Positions 8,654-17,260 of a DNA stretch of 64,000 nt are shown here, in pieces. Positions within the stretch are counted from its first letter, which is position 1. Each line of letters starts with the position of its first letter. The position numbers and the translations under genes were made by a program. The DNA is from Clostridiaceae bacterium Marseille-Q3526. GTDB lineage: Bacteria; Bacillota; Clostridia; Lachnospirales; Lachnospiraceae. The stretch covers positions 1-64,000 of the forward strand of contig JAGTTS010000007.1 in the NCBI GenBank assembly GCA_018223375.1. The letters run 5' to 3'. The notes below the pieces were generated by a model. The model was not told where the DNA came from, searched no databases, and saw only the letters and a list, made by a program, of their open reading frames with translations.

Positions 8654-9272
8654 GAGACCGGATGACTATCAGATCGTGGAGGAGATCACGAGAGAAGCTT
8701 TTTATAATATCTATGTGCCTGGATGTGTGGAGCACTATCTGGTTCATGTGATGCGAAGCCACGAGGATTTTATACCAGAACTTGATTTTGTAATGGAACT
8801 GGACGGAGAGGTGATGGGAAGTATTATGTATACAAAGGCTTCCCTGACAGATGAAGACGGCGTGAAAAAGGAGATTCTGACCTTTGGCCCGGTATGCATT
8901 CTGCCGAAATACCAGAGAAGGGGATACGGGAAAATGCTGATAGAGCATTCCTTCCAGGCGGCTCTGAAGCTGGGATATGACGCGGTCGTTATATTCGGAA
9001 GTCCTGCCAACTATGTGGGCTGTGGTTTTAAAAGCTGCAGGAAGTTCCATGTGAGCGTGGAGGGCGGCCTGTATCCGGCAGCCATGATGGTCAAGGAACT
9101 GATTCCCGGAGCGCTGGGAGAGAAAAACTGGACGTATCGTGACAGCCCTGTCATGAGCATCAGTGAGGAGGAAGCCAGAGCGTATGACGATACGCTTGCG
9201 CCGAAGGAGAGGAAGCATCAGCCCAGCCAGGAGGAATTTTATATTATGAGCCATTCCTTTCTGCAGGATTAG
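8628..9272 (+). CDS. GNAT family N-acetyltransferase
   Basis: A 214-residue enzyme with the acetyl-CoA binding signature VCILPKYQRRGYGKMLIEH and a following FGSPANYVGCGFKSC loop, as in YhbS-like acetyltransferases. An in-frame ATG at 8610 exists, but the ATG at 8628 is preceded by AAAAAGGAGATTTTA, an ideal ribosome binding site, and gives the usual family start (MERIVIRNERPDDY). The gene overlaps the kinase end by 26 bases, so translation is probably coupled. Substrate unknown. Confidence 0.88.
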   Translation: MERIVIRNERPDDYQIVEEITREAFYNIYVPGCVEHYLVHVMRSHEDFIPELDFVMELDGEVMGSIMYTKASLTDEDGVKKEILTFGPVCILPKYQRRGYGKMLIEHSFQAALKLGYDAVVIFGSPANYVGCGFKSCRKFHVSVEGGLYPAAMMVKELIPGALGEKNWTYRDSPVMSISEEEARAYDDTLAPKERKHQPSQEEFYIMSHSFLQD

Positions 9273-9301
9273 GAAGGGCCTGTGAAAGCGGAAAAATCCA
9301 G

Positions 9302-9330
9302 TGTACAAATTTCCCGTCAAACGCTATAAT
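9302..9330 (+). promoter_or_regulatory. Promoter of the cytidylate kinase-like gene
   Basis: TGTACA (9302-9307), a 17-base spacer and TATAAT (9325-9330), 42 bases before the start codon. Confidence 0.6.
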
Positions 9331-9371
9331 AAAAGTAATTTTACCAGCGGATTCAGAGAGGGGGATACAGA

Positions 9372-9965
9372 ATGAATCAAGTCATTACAATAAGCCGTGA
9401 ATATGGAAGCGGAGGACGGGAGCTGGGCGTGAGACTGGCGAAGGCTCTGGGAATTCCATTTTATGACAAGGAGGTTATCTCCATGGCTGCCGACGATATG
9501 GAGATTGCGGAGGAGGCGTTCCGAAGATATGACGAGCAGATCGAGATTCCCGATTATTTAAACAGGGAGCGATCAAGGGTTCTCTCCAGCCTGTATGAGG
9601 TGCCGATTTCCGATCAGCTGTTCGTGGCGCAGTCTAATGTAATATGCCGTCTGGCCTCCCGGGGCCCCTGCGTGGTGGTCGGCCGCTGCGCGGATCGGAT
9701 TCTGGAGAACAGCATCAATCTTTTTGTCCATGCAGGGATGGAACAGAGGGCAGAGCGTATCATGGCTGCGGAGGGCAGCTCTGACAGAAAGGAAACAGAG
9801 CGCCATATCCGCGAGATTGATGAGAAGAGAAGGGATTATTACCAATATTATACAGGCAGTTCCTGGGGAAGGGCTCAAAACTACCACCTGTGCCTGGATA
9901 CAGGGCTGGCGGGGGTGGACGGCTGTCTGAAGGCGGCGTTAGCCTACCTGGAGGCAGTGCAGTAG
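9372..9965 (+). CDS. Cytidylate kinase-like family protein
   Basis: A 197-residue P-loop protein starting MNQVITISREYGSGGRELGV, the signature of the cytidylate kinase-like family of Clostridia (Cytidylate_kin2), with FYDKEVISMAA and a lid region RHIREIDEKRRDYYQYYTG. The glycine-rich loop GSGGRELG replaces the GxGK[ST] of true kinases, so activity on CMP is not certain. It is shorter than classical Cmk (about 220). It sits alone between a promoter and a convergent terminator. Confidence 0.85.
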   Translation: MNQVITISREYGSGGRELGVRLAKALGIPFYDKEVISMAADDMEIAEEAFRRYDEQIEIPDYLNRERSRVLSSLYEVPISDQLFVAQSNVICRLASRGPCVVVGRCADRILENSINLFVHAGMEQRAERIMAAEGSSDRKETERHIREIDEKRRDYYQYYTGSSWGRAQNYHLCLDTGLAGVDGCLKAALAYLEAVQ

Positions 9966-10067
9966 GGCGGCAGAAGGCGTCCTTTCGCCTGTGCGCTGCC
10001 TGCTCAGAAGAAATTTGTCTGTACAAATTTATCTGTAAGGAATAAAGAATAAAGCGTTTTATAAAAA

Positions 10068-10096
10068 CAGCCAGGGCCTGTCTGAGACTCTGGCTG
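10068..10096 (-). terminator. Terminator of the metallo-beta-lactamase lipoprotein unit
   Basis: CAGCCAGGG at 10068-10076 pairs with CTCTGGCTG at 10088-10096. On the minus strand a run of five T follows. Just to the left, 10011-10037 holds two imperfect 14-bp direct repeats (AAATTTRTCTGTA). Confidence 0.65.
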
Positions 10097-10127
10097 CTTG
10101 AATATTGGATGAAAGATGTTATCGGAT

Positions 10128-11363
10128 TTACCGCGGATCACAGCTTTTGCATCCCCGGTAGCCTGGATGCTCCTCCAGGCATTTGTCGTAGGATTCTCCG
10201 GACCATGTCTGTTTGTTCGCTTCACTCATATCTGTTACGCTTTTGCAGTCCGGCATATGAATCAGCTTAGAATTGGTATTTAAAATATAGGTGTGGGAAC
10301 CGCTTTCGGCAGCTTCCTGATCCGGAGCGTTTTCCTCTGGAAGAGCAGGCTGACCGGAACCTGCAGGTCTGGCCGGCTTGTCGTCCGGATCGCCGGAGGA
10401 GTAGTCGTTACAGGGGTCTGCAGACCAGGTGAGAGACGTTCCGTCTGTGGAAACAGTGACCGTTCCCTGTTTGTCTGTGCGGAAAACGGGAATTTCCATA
10501 GACTGAAGCTTTTCCATGGTCTCCACGTGGGGATGTCCGTAAGAATTGCCGGCTCCGCAGCTGATTACCACGTATTCTGGAACCGCCTTCTGAAGGAAAT
10601 CCCAGCTGCTGGAGCTGGCGCTTCCATGGTGGCCCGCCACATAGACGGTACTTTCCAGAGGAAGCCCGGACTTCACCATCTCGGCTTCGCTTTCCACCTC
10701 CGCGTCCCCTGTAATCAGGAAGCTCACATCCCCGGCTGTCAGGCGGATAGCGACTGAGTAGTCGTTGGCGTTCTGATAGCTTTTATCCTGGGGAGCCAGA
10801 ACGGTGAAGGAGGCGTTTCCGAGCGTAAAGGAATCGCCGGGGGCCGGGTGGGAGAGGGGAATGCGATTCTTCTCTATGGCAGACTGGAAAGACTGGAACA
10901 CCTTTGTGTCTGTCTCATAGTCCGGCGCCAGCACCTGGGATACCTGGAAGGTGTTCAGAGCGCCCACTACGCCGTTTAAGTGATCTGCATCGTAATGGGA
11001 GGCAATCACATAGTCCAGAGTCTCCACTCCCTGCTCTTTTAAATAGGAGACAACCAGGGAAGAAGTTTTCCTGTCTCCGCCGTCAAACAGAAGAAAATGG
11101 CCGTCTGATTCTATCAGAACAGAGAGGCCCTGGCCTACGTCGATAAAGTGTAACTGGGTGTCGGCGGAACCAGCGCCTGCATGAGCTCCGCTTTCCTGAC
11201 TCTGGCTCTGGGAGGAAGAAGGCTGCTCAGAGGTTCCCTGTGGGGAAGTTTTTCCGCCTCCTGAGCAGCCGGTAAGGGTGAGGGCGGCTGTCAGGAGCAC
11301 AGCCAGGGCCAGCCGGAGAGAAATATTCTTTAAAAAGGGTTGTTTTTTCTTAAATGGTCTCAT
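10128..11363 (-). CDS. Secreted ComEC-like metallo-beta-lactamase lipoprotein with Ada-type zinc tail
   Basis: A 411-residue protein. A lipoprotein signal peptide ends in LTLTGC (Cys33). A low-complexity linker rich in S, G and Q follows, then a metallo-beta-lactamase domain of the ComEC C-terminal type (LHFIDVGQGLSVLIE, ASHYDADHLNG, FLITGDAE, VAGHHGSASSS). A second linker leads to a small C-terminal domain (YILNTNSKLIHMPDCKSV ... GCKSCDP) resembling the Ada zinc-binding fold of secreted nuclease-like proteins. The likely role is extracellular phosphodiesterase or nuclease activity. It lies 22 bases downstream of the NusG-II gene, probably in one operon with it and ApbE. Confidence 0.88.
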   Translation of the reverse strand: MRPFKKKQPFLKNISLRLALAVLLTAALTLTGCSGGGKTSPQGTSEQPSSSQSQSQESGAHAGAGSADTQLHFIDVGQGLSVLIESDGHFLLFDGGDRKTSSLVVSYLKEQGVETLDYVIASHYDADHLNGVVGALNTFQVSQVLAPDYETDTKVFQSFQSAIEKNRIPLSHPAPGDSFTLGNASFTVLAPQDKSYQNANDYSVAIRLTAGDVSFLITGDAEVESEAEMVKSGLPLESTVYVAGHHGSASSSSWDFLQKAVPEYVVISCGAGNSYGHPHVETMEKLQSMEIPVFRTDKQGTVTVSTDGTSLTWSADPCNDYSSGDPDDKPARPAGSGQPALPEENAPDQEAAESGSHTYILNTNSKLIHMPDCKSVTDMSEANKQTWSGESYDKCLEEHPGYRGCKSCDPR

Positions 11364-11385
11364 AATCAGGTCTCCTTTTTATGTG

Positions 11386-11790
11386 CTAATCAGTTTTTTG
11401 TGAATCAGTTCCAGTGATAGTTACAATTACCCGGTTTGGGAGGCAGACAATGGACTGCCCTGTCTTGGAAATCGTTCCCTGCTTTATGCAGACCTTGTCC
11501 GGGCAGGACGCTTCCTCCATGTGAACCGCTCCGTCTTTGATCACCAGGCGATTTGTGCCGCCGCCGGGGCTTTCTATGATTTGTTCCCCGTCCTGATTCA
11601 AATCAAGAGTCATAAGCTCTGTCCCGTCCACGCTGACTGTGACAGCGGCAGGGGAGCTGGAAAAAAACAGTTTTCTTCCCGCAAAGAGCAGAGCTGCGGC
11701 TGCCAGGACAGCCAGAACCAGGAACAAATCGTGTTTTTTAGAGCGTTTCCCGTTTTTTTCTGTCTGTGCTTCAGATGAGTTAGGATTCAT
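11386..11790 (-). CDS. NusG domain II-containing protein
   Basis: A 134-residue protein with a cytoplasmic polar head, one membrane anchor (about 24-44) and an extracytoplasmic NusG domain II (VTVSVDGTELMTLDLNQDGE, then MEEASCPDKVCIKQGTIS and IVCLPNRVIVTI). The CPDKVC cysteine pair and a further cysteine in IVCLPN are typical. Proteins of this kind accompany ApbE and Rnf-type genes in Clostridia. The start overlaps the end of apbE by 11 bases, showing translational coupling. Confidence 0.88.
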   Translation of the reverse strand: MNPNSSEAQTEKNGKRSKKHDLFLVLAVLAAAALLFAGRKLFFSSSPAAVTVSVDGTELMTLDLNQDGEQIIESPGGGTNRLVIKDGAVHMEEASCPDKVCIKQGTISKTGQSIVCLPNRVIVTITGTDSQKTD

Positions 11791-12850
11791 AGTCAGTCAC
11801 CTCATTCAGGTTTTTCAGGGGCTTTCCGTCTTCATCATAGATGGAGAGTTCGGCCGCGCCTTCGGAAAAATGCAGCTCATAGTCCTCTGTAATGAAGATA
11901 CCTGCTGCGTCCTCAGTGGAGTCTAAAAGCTCCATGCCCTTTTCCAGCCCCAGGGAAAAGCAGGTTGTGCTCAGGGCGTCCCCGTCCACAGATTCCGGGC
12001 AGATGATGACAACGGAAATCAGGCCGTTGTCATAGGGATATCCTGTCCTGGGGTCCAGAAGATGGTGGTAATTTTTTCCATCTGCGGTGAAACAGCGCTC
12101 GTAGACGCCGGAGGACACTACAGAGGCGTCGTCGATTTCCACAAAGCCGACGGTTTCATTGTGGCTGGCAAAGGGCTTCTGAATGCCGATCCGGAACGGC
12201 TCCCCGTCTGGCTGGGAGCCGATGCAGAGCACGTTTCCCCCCAGATTGATGATGGCGCTTTCCACTCCCTGGCTGACCAGGTATTCCTTCAGGCGGTCTG
12301 CGATAAAGCCCTTGGCGATGGATCCCAGATCCAGGGTGGTGTCCGGCGAGAGGAAGGTAAGCGTATTTCCCTCAAGCGCCAGATTTTCATAGCCCACCTT
12401 TGCCGCTGCCGTCTCAATGTCCTCCTTCGGCGGAATGACGTTCTGTCCGCTTGTGAAGTCCCAGAGAGAGCTTAAAGGCTCTACTGTCAGATCGTAGGCC
12501 CCGTCCGACAGGCGGCTGTAAAAGAGCCCCTCCTCGATCAGAGAGGCTGTGTCGCTGCTCAGGGAAAAGACGGTCTCTTCTGGAGACCTGTGGTTCAGCT
12601 GGTAAATCTCGCTTCCCTCAATGGTCTTGCTGAATCTGTTTTCATACTCGCGGCACAGATCCATGGCTCCGTCTAAGAGAGTCTCGTCGTCGGAATCATA
12701 GACGGATATGGTGACAAAGGTATTTAACAGGAAGTCAGAGCGGACCATGGGCTCTCTGGCCTGTTCTTTTTTGTCCAGAAAAAAACAGCCGGCTAAAAGC
12801 GCCAGCCCGGCCAGAAGCCCCAGGGCTCCTTTCGCTTGTTCTCTGTTCAT
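11780..12850 (-). CDS. apbE: FAD:protein FMN transferase (ApbE lipoprotein)
   Basis: A 356-residue lipoprotein; the signal peptide ends in ALLAGC (Cys22). The family attaches FMN covalently through a phosphoester to a Thr/Ser of extracytosolic flavoproteins such as RnfD/RnfG, with FAD as donor and Mg2+. Motifs seen: NTFVTISVYDSDDE, LDLGSIAKGFIADRLKEYL, GGNVLCIG, HHLLDPRTGYPYDNGL and the metal-site DALSTTCFSLG. No flavin-carrying target is encoded next to it; it must act on a protein encoded elsewhere. First gene of the apbE / NusG-II / MBL operon. Confidence 0.93.
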   Translation of the reverse strand: MNREQAKGALGLLAGLALLAGCFFLDKKEQAREPMVRSDFLLNTFVTISVYDSDDETLLDGAMDLCREYENRFSKTIEGSEIYQLNHRSPEETVFSLSSDTASLIEEGLFYSRLSDGAYDLTVEPLSSLWDFTSGQNVIPPKEDIETAAAKVGYENLALEGNTLTFLSPDTTLDLGSIAKGFIADRLKEYLVSQGVESAIINLGGNVLCIGSQPDGEPFRIGIQKPFASHNETVGFVEIDDASVVSSGVYERCFTADGKNYHHLLDPRTGYPYDNGLISVVIICPESVDGDALSTTCFSLGLEKGMELLDSTEDAAGIFITEDYELHFSEGAAELSIYDEDGKPLKNLNEVTDYES

Positions 12851-12864
12851 TTTATTATTTCCTC

Positions 12865-12892
12865 TTGTACTTTGCGCTTCGGAAGATATAAT
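12865..12892 (+). promoter_or_regulatory. Promoter of the Gx transporter-family gene
   Basis: TTGTAC (12865-12870), a 16-base spacer and TATAAT (12887-12892), within the 99-base region shared with the divergent apbE. Confidence 0.7.
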
Positions 12893-12949
12893 AGAAAGAA
12901 GCGCAGAACGATAGTTTTCTGTCTAACATACTAGCAAAGGAGGCAGAAC

Positions 12950-13468
12950 GTGTCAAGAAGAGAACAGAAAACAGGAAGGACGGCTCTGTGCGGAATGCTG
13001 ATTGCCCTGGCCTTCCTGTTCAGCTATGTGGAGACCTTAATTCCCATCAGTCTCGGCATCCCGGGAGTGAAGCTGGGACTGGCCAATCTGGTGACAATTG
13101 TGGGCCTCTATCTGGTCAGTCTGCCCCAGCTGATTTTGATATCCCTGGTCCGCATTGTCCTGGCGGGACTGACCTTTGGCAATGGATTTTCCATGATCTA
13201 CAGTCTGGCAGGCGGCGCTTTGAGCCTTCTTTTCATGCTGCTGGCCAGAAAAACGGGATGGTTCAGCCAGGCGGGAGTCAGCGTGGCCGGAGGCGTGGGG
13301 CACAACGTGGGACAGCTCGTCATCGCCGCCCTTGTGGTGGAAAATGGAGCGGTTTTTTATTACCTTCCCTTCCTTCTGGCAACGGGAAGCGCGGCCGGAG
13401 CCGTTATAGGAATGCTGGGCGGGATTGTGACAAAGCGGATCGGCCCGGCGGTGAGAAGACTTTCATAG
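12950..13468 (+). CDS. Gx transporter family membrane protein (HepT/heptaprenyl diphosphate synthase component I-like)
   Basis: A 172-residue, five- to six-segment membrane protein. The start is GTG, chosen because AAAGGAGGCAGAAC lies just before it and no ATG does as well. IPGVKLGLANLVTIVGLYLV and LTFGNGFSMIYSLAGGALSL are hallmarks of the family, which resembles ECF S-components. It is often named heptaprenyl diphosphate synthase component I, but the membrane nature argues for transport or quinone-precursor handling. Next to apbE and NusG-II it fits the widespread flavin/quinone electron-transfer neighbourhood of Firmicutes. Confidence 0.85.
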   Translation: MSRREQKTGRTALCGMLIALAFLFSYVETLIPISLGIPGVKLGLANLVTIVGLYLVSLPQLILISLVRIVLAGLTFGNGFSMIYSLAGGALSLLFMLLARKTGWFSQAGVSVAGGVGHNVGQLVIAALVVENGAVFYYLPFLLATGSAAGAVIGMLGGIVTKRIGPAVRRLS

Positions 13469-13498
13469 AGGCAGAGCGCCGGGACACTAAAAACAGGG

Positions 13499-13527
13499 TT
13501 GGCAAACAATGGCAGATGAAGTAAAAT
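13499..13527 (+). promoter_or_regulatory. Promoter of the galT-relA unit
   Basis: TTGGCA (13499-13504), 17 bases, TAAAAT (13522-13527), with AAAGGAG before the galT start. Confidence 0.6.
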
Positions 13528-13569
13528 GGAAGACGGATACGAAATATTACAACAAAAGGAGATGCGGGT

Positions 13570-15081
13570 ATGATTTATGAAGCAGTACACAAACTGGTAA
13601 CATACGGCCTTCGCACAGGTCTGATTGCAGAGTACGATAAAATTTACGCCACAAACCAGATTTTAGAGGTGATGGGACTGGACGAGTACGAGGAGCCGGA
13701 GAGAGAGCCGGAGCACATTGATCTGGAATCTGTGTTAAAGGAGCTTCTGGACTATGCCCACGAGACTGGCGTACTGGCTGAGGACAGCGTTGTCTACAGG
13801 GATCTGTTTGACACAAAGCTCATGAACTGCCTGATGCCCCGCCCAAGTGAGATTATCTCTAAGTTCTGGAATATTTACCGCGAGAAATCTCCCAAGGATG
13901 CGACGGACTACTACTACAAGCTGAGCCAGGATTCCGACTATATCCGCAGATACCGCATTGCCCGGGATATGAAGTGGACCACTGATACCAAGTACGGGGT
14001 GCTGGATATTACGGTCAACCTGTCCAAGCCGGAGAAGGATCCCAAGGCCATCGCTGCGGCGAAGCTGATGAAGCAGAGCGGATATCCCAAGTGCCAGCTG
14101 TGCATGGAGAACGAGGGATATGCGGGACGGGCCAACCATCCGGCCAGAAATAATCACAGAATTATTCCCATTACAGTCAACGACAGCGCCTGGGGCTTCC
14201 AGTATTCTCCCTATGTATACTATAACGAGCACTGCATCGTGTTCAACGGAAAGCACACGCCGATGAAGATTGACCGGGCGGCCTTTGTGAAGCTGTTTGA
14301 TTTTGTAAAGCAGTTTCCGCACTATTTCCTGGGTTCCAACGCAGATCTTCCTATTGTAGGAGGTTCAATCCTCACCCACGATCATTTCCAGGGCGGAAAC
14401 TATACCTTCGCCATGGCGAAGGCGCCGATTGAGAAATATTTTACAATTCCCGGCTTTGAGGACGTGGAGGCAGGCATTGTAAAGTGGCCCATGTCTGTGC
14501 TGAGAACGAGAGCCAAGGATCCGGACCGCCTGATTGAGCTGGGCGATCAGGTGCTGGGCTGCTGGAGAGGCTACACGGACGAGGCGGCCTTTATTTTCGC
14601 TGAGACAGACGGAGAACCGCACAACACCATCACGCCGATTGCCAGAAAGAACGGGGACATGTTCGAGCTGGATCTGGTGCTCAGAAACAATATTACCACA
14701 GAGGAGTTCCCTATGGGCGTTTATCATCCTCATCAGGAGCTTCACCACATTAAGAAGGAAAATATCGGCCTGATCGAGGTGATGGGCCTGGCCGTGCTTC
14801 CGTCCCGTCTGAAGGGAGAGCTGGCGAAGTTAGGAGAGTACATGGTATCCGGAAAGGATATCCGCTCTGACGCAGAGATTGAAAAGCACGCGGACTGGGT
14901 GGAGGAATTCCTTCCTAAGTATCCGTCCGTTACGGCTGAAAACGTAGATGAAATCCTCAAGCAGGAGGTGGGCCTGGTGTTCGAGAAGGTATTGGAGGAC
15001 GCCGGCGTTTATAAATGTACGAAGGAGGGCAGAGAGGCCTTTGCACGGTTCCTTCATACAGTCGGATTTAAGGAGAGATAG
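13570..15081 (+). CDS. galT: UDP-glucose--hexose-1-phosphate uridylyltransferase
   Basis: A 503-residue enzyme of the Firmicute class of GalT (about 490-500 residues, longer than the E. coli type). It exchanges UMP between UDP-glucose and galactose 1-phosphate in the Leloir pathway. Seen: the start MIYEAVHKLVTYG, the active-site THDHFQGG with the nucleophilic histidine, and HPHQELHHIKKENIGLIEVM near the end. galK and galE are not beside it. It is followed after 8 bases by an alarmone-synthetase-like gene, so the two are almost certainly co-transcribed. Confidence 0.95.
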   Translation: MIYEAVHKLVTYGLRTGLIAEYDKIYATNQILEVMGLDEYEEPEREPEHIDLESVLKELLDYAHETGVLAEDSVVYRDLFDTKLMNCLMPRPSEIISKFWNIYREKSPKDATDYYYKLSQDSDYIRRYRIARDMKWTTDTKYGVLDITVNLSKPEKDPKAIAAAKLMKQSGYPKCQLCMENEGYAGRANHPARNNHRIIPITVNDSAWGFQYSPYVYYNEHCIVFNGKHTPMKIDRAAFVKLFDFVKQFPHYFLGSNADLPIVGGSILTHDHFQGGNYTFAMAKAPIEKYFTIPGFEDVEAGIVKWPMSVLRTRAKDPDRLIELGDQVLGCWRGYTDEAAFIFAETDGEPHNTITPIARKNGDMFELDLVLRNNITTEEFPMGVYHPHQELHHIKKENIGLIEVMGLAVLPSRLKGELAKLGEYMVSGKDIRSDAEIEKHADWVEEFLPKYPSVTAENVDEILKQEVGLVFEKVLEDAGVYKCTKEGREAFARFLHTVGFKER

Positions 15082-15089
15082 GAGACAGA

Positions 15090-15887
15090 ATGCTCATTAA
15101 AGAAGAATTTCTGAAGAAGTACAACATTGCGGAGAATGAATTCCGCTCTGCCAATATCAGTTTCAAGGAACTGGAAAAAATCTACAGCCATTACTGCTCG
15201 CTGGAGCCAGAGCTTCGCTCCATCAGCCGTGATTTTCTCGACCAGTACCTGTACGATACGGAGCGGGCGGGGATTCATTCCTACCGCTACCGGTTAAAGG
15301 ATCCGGGCCATCTCATTGAGAAGATTATCAGAAAGAGAAATGAGAGCCTGGAGAGCTATTGGGAGATTAACAGCTCCAACTATTATAAGTACCTGACAGA
15401 TCTCATAGGAATCCGGGTGTTTTTCCTGTACCGGGAGGACTGGAGAGGTTTCCACGAGTACATTACCAGCCAGTTCGAGAACAATCCTGAGATTTATGTG
15501 GAGGACAGGCTGAGAGATTTCGACGAGGATCCGAACCACTGGTACATTGCGGAGCGGCCGAAAAGCTACCGGAGAATCGGAGATTCTAAGATCTATGACA
15601 AAAATCTGATTGACATTAAGTCAGACGGAATTTACCGTTCCATCCACTACATTGTGAAGTACAAGGGATATTATGTGGAGCTGCAGGCCAGAACTCTCTT
15701 TGAGGAGGGCTGGAGCGAGGTGGATCACGATATTGTGTATCCGTACTTCCAGGACGATGTAATGTTAAAAGACTTTTCCGCCCTGTTAAACCGCCTGTCC
15801 GGCATGGCAGACGAGATGAGCTCCTACTTCAGGCGTCTGAAGGAAGCGAAGGAAAAGTATCAGATGGAAGAGGATCATACGCTGTAA
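15090..15887 (+). CDS. RelA/SpoT-domain protein (GTP pyrophosphokinase-like)
   Basis: A 265-residue single-domain protein. The synthetase fold is indicated by YRLKDPGHLIEKIIRKR (G-loop-like region), LTDLIGIRVFFLY, GIYRSIHYIVKYK and VELQARTLFEEGWSEVDHDI, which match the RxKxxxSixEK, DixGiRv, YrsiHy and QiRT...W...H motifs of the family. No HD hydrolase, TGS or ACT domain, so it belongs with small alarmone synthetases, though the motifs are more divergent than in the RelQ-like gene at 26066. The ribosome binding site GGAGACAG sits in the short gap after galT. Confidence 0.82.
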   Translation: MLIKEEFLKKYNIAENEFRSANISFKELEKIYSHYCSLEPELRSISRDFLDQYLYDTERAGIHSYRYRLKDPGHLIEKIIRKRNESLESYWEINSSNYYKYLTDLIGIRVFFLYREDWRGFHEYITSQFENNPEIYVEDRLRDFDEDPNHWYIAERPKSYRRIGDSKIYDKNLIDIKSDGIYRSIHYIVKYKGYYVELQARTLFEEGWSEVDHDIVYPYFQDDVMLKDFSALLNRLSGMADEMSSYFRRLKEAKEKYQMEEDHTL

Positions 15888-15898
15888 CATGAGATAAA

Positions 15899-15967
15899 GA
15901 AAAAAGAGGAAGCGCAATGTCTGCCGTTCCAGTGAAAGATGCTGGAACACATTGCCTTCCTCTTTTT
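15899..15967. terminator. Strong bidirectional terminator
   Basis: AAAAAGAGGAAG with CGCAATGT pairs with ACATTGC and CTTCCTCTTTTT, with an inner stem GTTCCAG/CTGGAAC. A runs and T runs flank both sides, so it serves both the galT-relA unit and the convergent PTS gene. Confidence 0.85.
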
Positions 15968-16005
15968 ATGCTGCAGAAACCGCACGCCGGCGGTACAGGC
16001 CGGAT

Positions 16006-17031
16006 CTACAGATCCAGCTTCAGGTCGCCCTCCCTGATCCAGCCGATCCGGCGGAAGAACCAGCCGAAGAGAAGAGTCAGAACGGCGGGAAGCAGGAAGC
16101 AGACCATAAGAATGCCCATCCACATGGACGCGCCGCCCTCCGGCATGGCAGTGTAGACGCCGATGGGGCCTACCAGGCCGCAGGTGCCCATTCCGGATCC
16201 GGCGGCAATATTCTCCAGCTTAAACACCATAGTGGAGACAGGTCCCGTCACCATGGAAGCCAGAGTGGGAGCCAGCCAGATTTTCGGATTTTTGACAATG
16301 TTCGGCATCTGGAGCATGGAAGTGCCAAGTCCCTGGGCCAAGAGGCCTCCGAAACCGTTTTCGCGGTAGCTGAGTACGGCGAAACCGATCATCTGGGCGC
16401 AGCAGCCGGCAGTGGCGGCTCCTCCTGCCAGTCCATCCAGGCTCAGCATAATGCAGATCGCCGCGCTGCTGATGGGAAGAGTCAGGGCAATGCCGATGAG
16501 GGCAGATACCAGGATTCCCATGAAGAGGGGCTGCATGACAGTGGCAGTTTTTACCAGATCGCCGAAGCCAGTCATGAAGGCGGAGACGCCGGGGCCTACG
16601 AGCTGGGCAGTGAGGACGCCGGAGATAATGGTGACGCCCGGAGTGACGAGAATATCCACCCTGGTCTCCTTGGAAACCAGCTTTCCAAGCTCAGAGGCGA
16701 TAATTGTGGCTGCCAGGGCTCCCACAGGGCCTCCCAGCTCGTTTCCCGCAATGCCGACTGTGGCCGCAGAGAAAATGACAAGCTGCGGAGATTTTAACGC
16801 GTAGGAAATCGACACGCCCAGGGCCGCTCCTGTGGCGCCTTTGGCGTAGACGGCGATGGTATTAAAGATTTCAATGCCTGTTTTCTCTCCCAGAGTTCCG
16901 AAAATCGTGCCGATGAGAAGGGAAGCGAAGAGGCCGAAGGCCATAGCGCCCAGGGCGTCGATCAGATAGGTCTGGACGGAGATATTGATCTGCTTTCGTC
17001 TCAGAAATCCGGTCAGAGTTTCGTGGTTCAT
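16006..17031 (-). CDS. PTS transporter subunit IIC (PF13303 type)
   Basis: A 341-residue membrane protein when started at the ATG at 17031, which has GGGAGGA about ten bases upstream; an upstream in-frame ATG (17136) would add 35 residues of unlikely sequence. It starts MNHETLTGFLRRKQINISVQ and has about nine membrane segments, with glycine-rich turns such as GIAGNELGGPVGALAATI and GGASMWMGILMV. The PTS_EIIC_2 family lacks attached IIA/IIB domains and its substrate is generally unknown. No IIA or IIB gene is near, so a role outside classical sugar uptake is possible. Confidence 0.85.
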   Translation of the reverse strand: MNHETLTGFLRRKQINISVQTYLIDALGAMAFGLFASLLIGTIFGTLGEKTGIEIFNTIAVYAKGATGAALGVSISYALKSPQLVIFSAATVGIAGNELGGPVGALAATIIASELGKLVSKETRVDILVTPGVTIISGVLTAQLVGPGVSAFMTGFGDLVKTATVMQPLFMGILVSALIGIALTLPISSAAICIMLSLDGLAGGAATAGCCAQMIGFAVLSYRENGFGGLLAQGLGTSMLQMPNIVKNPKIWLAPTLASMVTGPVSTMVFKLENIAAGSGMGTCGLVGPIGVYTAMPEGGASMWMGILMVCFLLPAVLTLLFGWFFRRIGWIREGDLKLDL

Positions 17032-17190
17032 TTGTGTTTGTTCCTCCCGTTTGAATAAAAATACATGGCCGTTGTCCAGCTGGAACGGAAATTCAGCCGC
17101 GCCAGCCGGAAACTGCCTGTTTTGGTCAAGAATCATTTTAGCACAAATGCAGAAAAATGAATAATGATTGTAGAAAAAATATCAAGCCTG

Positions 17191-17199
17191 TGGTATACT
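17191..17199 (+). promoter_or_regulatory. Extended -10 promoter of the met operon
   Basis: TGGTATACT (extended -10, TATACT at 17194-17199), 62 bases upstream of metF. No canonical -35 at 17 bases. No SAM or cobalamin riboswitch fits in this short leader. Confidence 0.5.
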
Positions 17200-17260
17200 G
17201 GAGGGAAAATACTGAAAGCAGAGAAAAGAAACGCCTGCATTCAGACGGAGGTGTAAATAA

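Noticed and set aside
15952..16797. A 281-codon plus-strand frame
   Set aside because: Shadow of the PTS IIC gene on the other strand; the translation is low-complexity (rich in H, Q, G, S) and lies over a terminator.
17100..17260. SAM (S-box) or cobalamin riboswitch before metF
   Set aside because: Only about 60 bases lie between the likely promoter and metF, and none of the conserved box sequences is visible.
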